From assembly GCA_003541675.1 (NCBI GenBank), contig DPMC01000022.1, forward strand, positions 1-6,662: a DNA stretch of 6,662 nt. Reading direction: 5' to 3'. Position 1 is the first letter of the stretch. Every line of letters starts with the position of its first letter. Below the pieces are notes generated by a model, which saw nothing but the letters and a program-made list of their open reading frames with translations, did no database searches and had not been told where the DNA came from. Origin of the DNA: Acidimicrobiaceae bacterium. Its GTDB lineage: Bacteria; Actinomycetota; Acidimicrobiia; Acidimicrobiales; MedAcidi-G1. Below are positions 1-4,846 of the stretch, in pieces. The position numbers and the translations under genes are program-made.

Positions 1-88
1 CGAACCGGTCGGGATCGGTTCCCGTCAGGGCTTCGACGAGGGTCGACTTGCCGTGGTCGACGTGGCCCGCCGTGGCAACGACGTGCAC
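1..88 (-). CDS. selB: SelB, selenocysteine-specific elongation factor (N-terminal 29 codons, cut by window edge)
   Basis: SelB is the GTPase that brings Sec-tRNA(Sec) to the ribosome at UGA codons marked by a SECIS hairpin. The visible peptide starts [20 protein letters not shown] and continues to about TGTDPDRF. It holds the P-loop (G1) motif GHVDHGKST typical of translational GTPases, with the ALTGxDxDR continuation typical of SelB rather than EF-Tu. The GTG start is fixed by an in-frame TGA (the selA stop, 92-94) only one codon upstream, so no longer N-terminus is possible. There is no Shine-Dalgarno sequence before the GTG; translation is probably coupled to termination on selA. Pairing with selA is the classical selAB operon order. 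The C-terminal winged-helix SECIS-binding part lies outside the window. EF-Tu or another GTPase is unlikely given the selA neighbour. Confidence 0.9.
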   Translation of the reverse strand, partial: MHVVATAGHVDHGKSTLVEALTGTDPDRF

Positions 89-91
89 CGG

Positions 92-1474
92 TCAGCGCTT
101 GTCGCTAGAGGGGGTGCGGTCGGTGGTTGTCTGCACGGGGGTCGGCTCGGGTGTCAGGCCGGCGAGGGCTGCAGCGATCACGTCGTCATCGTCAGGATGC
201 ACGGTCCGGAGGTCAAGCACGGTGGAATGGTCAGTCACCCGGGCCACCACGGGGGGTGAACCGGCACGCAACTCAGCCACCCGGTCACCGGCGAGGACCA
301 GTCCGACCGAAGGGATCTCCACGCCGGGCAGTGTTCCCCCGCCAGGCACGGCCACCGTGTCGGCGACCAGATCGGGTGTCAGATTGGCAGCGATCCGTTC
401 CGCGCGGGCCCGCAGGTCGGAGATTGGCTCGGTGGCCATACGCCAGAACGGAATGGACCAGCCGTCCCGGGTTAGATAGGCCAGTGCCAGGTCCTGAAGA
501 GACTGCAGCACGAGGCTTCCCGGGCGAAGGGCCCGGGCCAACGGATGAGCGGCGCACGCCTCGATGAGGTCGGCTCGACCGGCGATGATCCCAGCCTGGG
601 GTCCGCCCAGCAGCTTGTCGCCCGAGAACGTCACCAACGCCGCTCCGGCCTCCAGTGTCTGACGGGCTGCCGGCTCGTTGGCCAGCCACCCCGGTGGACC
701 GTCAGCCAACCACGGGCAGGCGGCATCCAACAGGCCCGACCCGATGTCGGCCACTACCGGCACGTCTAGAGCAGCCAGTTCAGCCACCGACGCCGACTCG
801 GTGAAGCCTTCGATCCGGTAGTTGGACCGGTGGACGGACAAGGTCAGGGCCACGTCGGGGTCGGACGCGATGGCGGCCGAAAAGTCACCGATGCGGGTCC
901 GGTTGGTAGTCCCGACTTCGACCAGACGGGCACCCGACTGGGCCATCACGTTGGGGATCCGGAAGCCGCCACCAATCTCGACCATCTCGCCGCGTGACAC
1001 CACCACTCCCCGCCCGGCAGCCAGAGCAGCCAGCACGAGCAAGACAGCGGATGCGCAGTTGTTGACCACCATGGCGGCCTCGGCGCCGCACGCCCGGGCC
1101 AGCAGCGCGGGGGCCCGATCTTGCCGAGAACCCCGTGAACCACTAGCCAGATCGAACTCCAGCGTCGTGTAGCGCCGATCGTCGCCTGAAGAAGGGCTCC
1201 AGGGTGCCCGGCCCAGATTGGTATGCAACAGCACGCCGGTGGCGTTGACCACGTCGGACAGGAGGGCCCGGGCCGTGGCCTCAGCCAGCTCGCGGGCCCG
1301 AACCAGGGCACTGGCCGGTTCGCCCGCGGCCACCGCTTCGGCCACCGCGGTGCGGGCCGCGTCGACCAGTAGGGGGTGGGGCAGGCCGATGTCGGCCAGC
1401 GATCGGGCCAGACGGTCGACGCTGGGGGGCCGGTCAGAGGCCGGGCCGGGGGAACTTTCTGAGGGGCGGGTCAT
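92..1474 (-). CDS. selA: SelA, L-seryl-tRNA(Sec) selenium transferase
   Basis: This PLP-dependent cytoplasmic enzyme converts Ser-tRNA(Sec) to Sec-tRNA(Sec) using selenophosphate. The chosen ATG gives 460 residues, close to the E. coli protein. An ATG at 1576 would add 34 unconserved, Arg/Pro-rich residues and was rejected. Conserved blocks are NATGVLLHTNLGRAP (about 77-91), YTTLEFDLASGSRGSR (about 102-117), VVSRGEMVEIGGGFRIPNVM (about 158-177), VGTTNRT (about 187-193), HRSNYRIEGFT (about 215-225) and SGDKLLGGPQAG (about 284-295). The last contains the PLP lysine, about K287. The protein ends in a UGA three bases before the selB GTG. No Shine-Dalgarno sequence precedes the ATG. A TATCCT box at 1484-1489 (minus strand), nine bases upstream, could serve a near-leaderless transcript. 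No in-frame stop or missing motif is seen, so the gene looks functional; the selD and tRNA(Sec) genes must lie elsewhere. Confidence 0.95.
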   Translation of the reverse strand: MTRPSESSPGPASDRPPSVDRLARSLADIGLPHPLLVDAARTAVAEAVAAGEPASALVRARELAEATARALLSDVVNATGVLLHTNLGRAPWSPSSGDDRRYTTLEFDLASGSRGSRQDRAPALLARACGAEAAMVVNNCASAVLLVLAALAAGRGVVVSRGEMVEIGGGFRIPNVMAQSGARLVEVGTTNRTRIGDFSAAIASDPDVALTLSVHRSNYRIEGFTESASVAELAALDVPVVADIGSGLLDAACPWLADGPPGWLANEPAARQTLEAGAALVTFSGDKLLGGPQAGIIAGRADLIEACAAHPLARALRPGSLVLQSLQDLALAYLTRDGWSIPFWRMATEPISDLRARAERIAANLTPDLVADTVAVPGGGTLPGVEIPSVGLVLAGDRVAELRAGSPPVVARVTDHSTVLDLRTVHPDDDDVIAAALAGLTPEPTPVQTTTDRTPSSDKR

Positions 1475-1539
1475 GTAGTCGCGAGGATAGGCGGATGGTT
1501 CCCGTCCGGGCCCGGCTCGCCGTGTTCCCTCCACAGGGC

Positions 1540-1564
1540 CCCGCATCGGGGTACCCGTATCGGG
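1540..1564. promoter_or_regulatory. Tandem palindromes CCCG-YAT-CGGG upstream of fxsA (candidate operator)
   Basis: Two 11-bp inverted repeats, CCCGCATCGGG (1540-1550) and CCCGTATCGGG (1554-1564), are separated by GTA. The first can be extended by one pair (C1539/G1551). Their centres lie 14 bp apart and they end six bases before the proposed fxsA -10 box, so a bound protein would cover the -35 region. They lie between divergent selA and fxsA. The repeats are read directly from the sequence; an operator role is inference, and chance in GC-rich DNA is possible. Confidence 0.35.
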
Positions 1565-1570
1565 CCGCTC

Positions 1571-1576
1571 TAACAT
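1571..1576 (+). promoter_or_regulatory. Candidate -10 box (TAACAT) of a leaderless fxsA promoter
   Basis: TAACAT fits the TAnnnT -10 consensus and is followed by exactly six bases and then the GTG start of fxsA. Transcription would therefore begin at or next to the start codon, and no Shine-Dalgarno sequence is present. The same hexamer at the same distance precedes mrp. No good -35 box is seen 16-18 bases upstream. Confidence 0.5.
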
Positions 1577-1582
1577 GCGGCC

Positions 1583-2071
1583 GTGCTCCTGATCCTGTTC
1601 CTGGTGTTCGTAGTGACACCGATCGTGGAGTTGGCCGTCATCGTTCAGGTAGCGGGCTCGACCGGGGTACTGAACACCATTGGGTTGCTGGTGCTGGTCA
1701 GTGTGGTGGGCGCGTGGCTCGTAAGACGTGAGGGCCTCGGCATCCTGCGTCGGGCCCAGGCGGAGGCGGCTCAGGGCCGGATCCCCGGCCGCGAGATCGT
1801 CGACGGTCTGCTGGTTCTGGGTGCCGGTGCTCTCATGCTCACCCCGGGGTTCGTAACCGATGCTGTTGGCCTGGCCCTGCTGTTTCCGCCGACACGGGCC
1901 GTGATACGGGCCATGACCACCCGCCGGCTGACTCGTTCGATGGCCAGCGGGGGTACCACCTTTCGGTACGGGTGGCGTGGCGAGGATCCCTCGTCCGGAG
2001 GAATCATCGACGCCGGCTCCTGGGAGGACGGGACTCCCGACGGACTGGACGAGCCAGGTCGGCTCGACTGA
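1583..2071 (+). CDS. fxsA: FxsA family membrane protein
   Basis: This is a 162-residue inner-membrane protein, close in size to E. coli FxsA (158 residues), which was named for suppressing phage F exclusion; its physiological role is unclear. Hydrophobic segments lie at about 1-22, 28-47 and 74-102, the last probably a hairpin. Between them is the conserved cytoplasmic stretch WLVRREGLGILRRAQ (about 45-59). The family signature LTPGFVTDAVGLALLFPPTR (about 86-105) is present. After residue 110 comes a basic patch and then an acidic Gly/Asp-rich tail without recognisable motif, probably cytoplasmic. The GTG start is chosen because MLLILFLV aligns with the family N-terminus and a TAACAT box sits six bases before it. 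The ATG at 1575 is out of frame. The gene diverges from selA and converges on mrp with a 22-bp gap; nothing links its function to either. Confidence 0.9.
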   Translation: MLLILFLVFVVTPIVELAVIVQVAGSTGVLNTIGLLVLVSVVGAWLVRREGLGILRRAQAEAAQGRIPGREIVDGLLVLGAGALMLTPGFVTDAVGLALLFPPTRAVIRAMTTRRLTRSMASGGTTFRYGWRGEDPSSGGIIDAGSWEDGTPDGLDEPGRLD

Positions 2072-2093
2072 GTTGTGTTGTACGGATTCTGGC

Positions 2094-3290
2094 TCAGGCC
2101 CCGGCGGCGTCCAGAGCGTCCTCGGCGGCGGCCAGAAGCCGGGCGCTGCAGCCCGCCATGTCTACCGGTGGAGCCGCCTCGGTGACGATGTGTTCCACGA
2201 TCTCCCGGTAGGCATCGGCCGCCGGACCCTCGCCGAGGGAGATTGGGCGACCGGTATCGCCGGCGGTAGCCACCGCCCCGTCCAGCGGGATGCTTCCGAG
2301 CAGTGGGGCTCCGACCTGCTGGGCCAGAGCGCCACCGCCTCCGGCGCCGAACAGTTCATGGCGGCTGCCGTCGGGTGCCACGTAGGCACTCATGTTCTCG
2401 ACCACTCCGACGATTCGCAGGTAGTTGGCCCGCCCCATGTTGGCCACCCGCACGGCCACCTTCTGGGCGGCCAGGGCCGGTGTGGTCACCACCACCATCT
2501 CGGCCTGCGGGAGCATCTTGGCTAGACCCATCTGTACGTCCCCGGTACCTGGCGGCATGTCGATCAGCAGGTAGTCCATCGGGCCCCAGGCCACGTCTTC
2601 GCAGAAGTGCTGGACGGCCCGGTTCAGGATCAGGCCCCGCCACATGAGGGCCGACTCCTCGTTGTCGACGAGAAGCCCCATCGACACGACCTTCACGACG
2701 CCGTCCCCGATTGGGACCTCAATGGGGTCGATCTTGCCAACCTCGGGAGACCCACCGAGGCGACCCTCGACGCCCAGCATGCGTGGTATCGAGAAGCCCC
2801 AGATGTCGGCATCCATGACGCCTACGGTCATGCCGCGGGCGGCCATGGCGGCAGCCAGGTTCACGGTCACTGACGACTTGCCGACGCCTCCCTTGCCCGA
2901 GGCCACCATCAGGACCTTGGTGGTCGCCGGCACCTCGGTGTCGGGGGCGTTGCGGCTCACGTTGAATCGGGCCCGGGCCATGGCCGTGGCCTTCTCTTCG
3001 GCGTTGAGTTCATCCCACGAGAGGTGGACTGACGACACGCCGGGCAGGTCGGCAACCCGGGCCCGGACGTCGCGTTGGATCTGGGCACGGAGAGGACAAC
3101 CCGAGGTGGTCAGGGCAATGGTGACGTCGACTCGACCGTCGTCGTCGATAGCCACGGCACGGGCCATGCCCAACTCGACGATGTCGGTGCCCAACTCGGG
3201 ATCGATGACGCCCCGGAGCACGCCGAGGACATCGGCCTCGGTCGGACTGGTGCCGCCCGGAAGCGTTTCATCCCCGGGTTCAGGCTCCAT
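2094..3290 (-). CDS. mrp: Mrp/ApbC-type P-loop Fe-S cluster carrier ATPase with N-terminal MIP18 (DUF59) domain
   Basis: Mrp/ApbC (NBP35-like) proteins bind and transfer Fe-S clusters to apo-proteins in the cytoplasm, driven by an unusual ATPase. The 398-residue product has an N-terminal MIP18-family domain (about 17-95, with TTSGCPL at 61-67 and Cys65) and then a linker. The MinD/ParA-like core follows: deviant Walker A SGKGGVGKSS (131-140), switch I DADIWG (160-165), switch II LLIDMPPGTGD (241-251) and VVENMS (296-301). The CxxC found after ENMS in many Mrp proteins is absent (it reads AYVAPDGSRHELFG). As I recall, mycobacterial Mrp lacks it too, so this is probably normal for the phylum. 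The ATG start is supported by a TAACAT box six bases upstream; there is no Shine-Dalgarno sequence. It is divergent from the ErpA-like gene, a functionally matched Fe-S carrier. ParA/MinD identity is unlikely because of the DUF59 fusion. Confidence 0.94.
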   Translation of the reverse strand: MEPEPGDETLPGGTSPTEADVLGVLRGVIDPELGTDIVELGMARAVAIDDDGRVDVTIALTTSGCPLRAQIQRDVRARVADLPGVSSVHLSWDELNAEEKATAMARARFNVSRNAPDTEVPATTKVLMVASGKGGVGKSSVTVNLAAAMAARGMTVGVMDADIWGFSIPRMLGVEGRLGGSPEVGKIDPIEVPIGDGVVKVVSMGLLVDNEESALMWRGLILNRAVQHFCEDVAWGPMDYLLIDMPPGTGDVQMGLAKMLPQAEMVVVTTPALAAQKVAVRVANMGRANYLRIVGVVENMSAYVAPDGSRHELFGAGGGGALAQQVGAPLLGSIPLDGAVATAGDTGRPISLGEGPAADAYREIVEHIVTEAAPPVDMAGCSARLLAAAEDALDAAGA

Positions 3291-3296
3291 GCCGCC

Positions 3297-3302
3297 ATGT
3301 TA
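3297..3302 (-). promoter_or_regulatory. Candidate -10 box (TAACAT) of a leaderless mrp promoter
   Basis: Read on the minus strand, TAACAT is followed by GGCGGC and then the ATG of mrp at 3290. Hexamer and spacing are the same as at fxsA, which makes a chance match less likely. No -35 consensus is evident. A CCGAC/GTCGG palindrome lies in the expected -35 area. Confidence 0.5.
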
Positions 3303-3318
3303 TGAGCATGCCCGCCGG

Positions 3319-3331
3319 CCGACGGCGTCGG
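3319..3331. promoter_or_regulatory. Inverted repeat CCGAC-GGC-GTCGG in the mrp/erpA divergent promoter region
   Basis: This is a perfect 5-bp inverted repeat with a 3-bp centre. It starts 17 bases upstream of the mrp -10 box and lies 33 bases upstream of the proposed erpA -10 box. Its position suits a shared regulator of the two Fe-S genes, for example an Rrf2-type sensor, but the sequence does not match an operator I can name. It may be chance. Confidence 0.25.
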
Positions 3332-3363
3332 ATCCTCCGTGGCCATCGGGGTAGGGCCGTGGG

Positions 3364-3369
3364 TAAACT
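3364..3369 (+). promoter_or_regulatory. Candidate -10 box (TAAACT) for the erpA-like gene
   Basis: TAAACT fits TAnnnT and lies in a locally AT-richer stretch, 38 bases before the ATG at 3408. Transcription from about 3376 would give a leader of some 32 nt that includes the Shine-Dalgarno sequence. No -35 box is clear. Confidence 0.4.
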
Positions 3370-3396
3370 GTTCATACCGACAGTCACCGCAATTTC

Positions 3397-3403
3397 GGGA
3401 GGA
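3397..3403 (+). promoter_or_regulatory. Strong ribosome binding site (GGGAGGA) fixing the erpA start
   Basis: GGGAGGA ends four bases before the ATG at 3408 and settles the start against an in-frame ATG at 3339. It and the ridA site are the only clear Shine-Dalgarno sequences in the window. Confidence 0.75.
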
Positions 3404-3407
3404 ATCG

Positions 3408-3728
3408 ATGATCACGTTGACCGACGATGCCACCACCAAGGTGGGTCAGCTCATCGCTGGTGAATCTGAAGAGGGCCTGGCTCTGCGGGTGGCCGTTCGC
3501 CCCGGTGGGTGCTCGGGCTTCAGCTACGAGATGTACTTCGATACTGAGCGGGCCGAGGACGACCTAGAAAAGGCTTACGGCGACGTGCGAGTGGTGGTCG
3601 ACCAGTCGAGCGCCCAACTGCTCGAGGGCGCCACGCTGGACTACAAGGACGGCCTGAACGAGGCCGGGTTCTCAATCGACAACCCGAACGCCCAGCGAAC
3701 CTGCGGCTGCGGTCAGTCATTCAGCTGA
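3408..3728 (+). CDS. erpA: HesB/IscA/ErpA-family A-type Fe-S cluster carrier
   Basis: A-type carriers bind a [2Fe-2S] or [4Fe-4S] cluster between subunits and hand it to target enzymes in the cytoplasm. The product is 106 residues, the normal length. The three ligand cysteines are present: Cys35 in RPGGCSGFSYEMYF (31-44), and Cys99 and Cys101 in TCGCGQSFS (98-106). IDNPNA (90-95) is also conserved. A longer in-frame ORF from 3339 was rejected because the strong Shine-Dalgarno sequence sits at 3397-3403 and family homology starts at MITLT. Sec-containing HesB-like proteins are known, but here all ligand positions are ordinary Cys codons, despite nearby selAB. The gene is divergent from mrp and convergent with the lipoprotein gene. 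The symbol could equally be iscA; the resemblance I recall is to M. tuberculosis Rv2204c. Confidence 0.92.
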   Translation: MITLTDDATTKVGQLIAGESEEGLALRVAVRPGGCSGFSYEMYFDTERAEDDLEKAYGDVRVVVDQSSAQLLEGATLDYKDGLNEAGFSIDNPNAQRTCGCGQSFS

Positions 3729-3745
3729 GTAACCAGACATTCTGA

Positions 3746-3779
3746 TCGCCCTGCGGGGCGACCACTTGCCGGCGCCCCG
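3746..3779. terminator. Overlapping GC-rich hairpins between convergent genes (possible bidirectional terminator)
   Basis: One hairpin is TCGCCC (3746-3751), loop TGCG, GGGCGA (3756-3761). A competing one pairs CGGGGCG (3754-3760) with CGCCCCG (3773-3779) across 12 bases. The two share bases, so only one can form at a time. They lie in the 72-bp gap between the convergent erpA-like and lipoprotein genes, where a terminator is expected. No T-run follows directly on either strand, so this is not a textbook intrinsic terminator. Confidence 0.4.
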
Positions 3780-3800
3780 TGGCGACGGCTTTCGTGGTTT

Positions 3801-4766
3801 TCAGACAGCGGTGGCCAGGGCGTCAGCCACCTCGGTTGCGTCCATGGTGAAGTGAAGGGCTGCGGTGACGATCCCGTCGAGGTCGGCCACCACGAGGCTT
3901 GGTTCGAAGGCCAGGCCGAGCGCCGCCACGGTCGGCGTGGTGGTGAAGTCCCCGGTCTCTGGAGCCATGTAGACCTCGGCATGTACCGCCGACCAGGGCT
4001 CAGACTGGACCCGCAGGGCTGAGCGGAGTAGGCCGACGGTCGGTCCGCAGACGTCGGACTGGCAAAACCGCGGTGTGGAGACCAGTAGCGCGACGGGGCC
4101 CGGTTGGCTCAGCGCTTCGGCGACGGAGACCTCATGGAACGAGCACGGGCCGTTGGGCTCGGTGCAGATTGGATCGACGCCTGCTGGATCGGTCCGAGTC
4201 GGGGTGGCCACCGCCGGAAGTCGGTCTCCCACCTGGATGAGCGTGGTCTCCTCTCGGCCGACAACTCGAAGATGGTGGGGCTCGATCCCGACGTCTCCGG
4301 TGGTTCCAGTAGCCAGGTGTACGACATAGTCGCCCGGGTCGTCGACCTGGAACACCAGCGGGAAGTACGGGGTGGCGTGGTCGCCGCCGTGGCGTTCGAC
4401 GGTGTGAGTGGCCACCACCGGTCCGTCGGCAGCGCCGTTCGCACCTGCGCGTCGGACGGTGAGGTCCAGATGGTCCGGCCCCTCGGTGCCCATGGGCCAG
4501 CCGTCCGATCCCAGGAGGACGTAGGGCGCGCGCTGGGCTGAACCGGCGACTAGGGCGCTGGGGGCCACGTACCCGTCGGCGAACCGGGCGCCCAGCCGCC
4601 AGCCGGCAGAGACGGTCGAACCGATGGTCGCGGTCGGGGCGGTTGTCCCAGCCGAGGTGCTGGCGGAGCGACCACCGCAGGCGGCCAGAAGCGCGCCGGC
4701 GGCCAGCCCGACCAGGACCTGACGCCGACCCGTCGGCTGTGGTTCTGTGCCGGTGGGGTCCTGCAT
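3801..4766 (-). CDS. Predicted Tat-exported lipoprotein with N-terminal beta-sandwich-like and C-terminal thioredoxin-like domains
   Basis: The 321-residue product starts with a lipoprotein signal. A twin-arginine stretch GRRQVLV (13-19) precedes the hydrophobic core, and the lipobox L27-A28-A29-C30 predicts lipidation at Cys30. A Ser/Thr-rich linker follows to about 50. Residues about 55-170 look like an immunoglobulin-type beta-sandwich (VFQVDDPGDYVVHLATG, 138-154). From about 215 comes a thioredoxin-like fold: strand VALLVSTP (225-232), C235-QSDV-C240, strand AVHAEVY (260-266) and EPSLVVAD (288-295) at the cis-Pro region. A second pair, Cys201 and Cys208, could form a disulfide. The C-x4-C spacing differs from the C-x2-C of oxidoreductases, so electron transfer, disulfide or metal roles all remain open. 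The ATG at 4766 is chosen because the signal peptide follows; an ORF extension to 4955 is only repeat-encoded peptide. No Shine-Dalgarno sequence is seen. The gene is divergent from the molybdenum-hydroxylase-like gene. Specific substrate unknown. Confidence 0.75.
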   Translation of the reverse strand: MQDPTGTEPQPTGRRQVLVGLAAGALLAACGGRSASTSAGTTAPTATIGSTVSAGWRLGARFADGYVAPSALVAGSAQRAPYVLLGSDGWPMGTEGPDHLDLTVRRAGANGAADGPVVATHTVERHGGDHATPYFPLVFQVDDPGDYVVHLATGTTGDVGIEPHHLRVVGREETTLIQVGDRLPAVATPTRTDPAGVDPICTEPNGPCSFHEVSVAEALSQPGPVALLVSTPRFCQSDVCGPTVGLLRSALRVQSEPWSAVHAEVYMAPETGDFTTTPTVAALGLAFEPSLVVADLDGIVTAALHFTMDATEVADALATAV

Positions 4767-4770
4767 GGTT

Positions 4771-4833
4771 GGTGACCGTAGTGGTGAGATCGGTGACCGT
4801 AGTGGTGAGGTCGGTGACCGTAGTGGTGACCGG
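4771..4833. repeat. Three tandem 21-bp repeats in a divergent promoter gap
   Basis: The unit GGTGACCGTAGTGGTGAGRTC occurs at 4771-4791 and 4792-4812; a third copy (4813-4833) differs at its last few bases (ends CCGG). Each unit carries GGTGA twice, giving six copies at 4771, 4783, 4792, 4804, 4813 and 4825. The array fills most of the 80-bp gap between the lipoprotein start (4766) and the fusion-protein start (4847). On the minus strand every unit contains TACGGT, a TAnnnT match; the nearest lies eight bases before the lipoprotein ATG. The array is an exact multiple of three and stays open in several frames, so it lengthens ORFs on both strands artificially. Confidence 0.9.
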
Positions 4834-4846
4834 GCACACTCCTCGG

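Noticed and set aside
822..1172. ORFs on the plus strand opposite selA, and similar ones opposite mrp and the lipoprotein gene
   Set aside because: They are antisense shadows of GC-rich codons: Arg/Ser/Pro-rich, with no recognisable domain or ribosome binding site.
1475..1576. N-terminal extension of selA from an ATG at 1576
   Set aside because: The added 34 residues are unconserved, the 1474 start gives the usual SelA length, and the extension would overlap the fxsA -10 region.
1475..1582. tRNA(Sec) gene beside selA
   Set aside because: The gap is only 108 bp and lacks a T-loop GGTTC-type motif or a matching acceptor stem; it looks like a divergent promoter region.
2068..2097. CTGAG...CTCAG inverted repeat between fxsA and mrp as a terminator
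   Set aside because: Only five pairs with a 20-base loop and no T-run; it largely consists of the two stop-codon regions.
4643..4846. N-terminal extension of the fusion protein through VTVVVRS repeats
   Set aside because: It overlaps the lipoprotein coding region and repeat array; the ferredoxin domain starts naturally after the ATG at 4847. An in-frame GTG inside the last repeat cannot be fully excluded.
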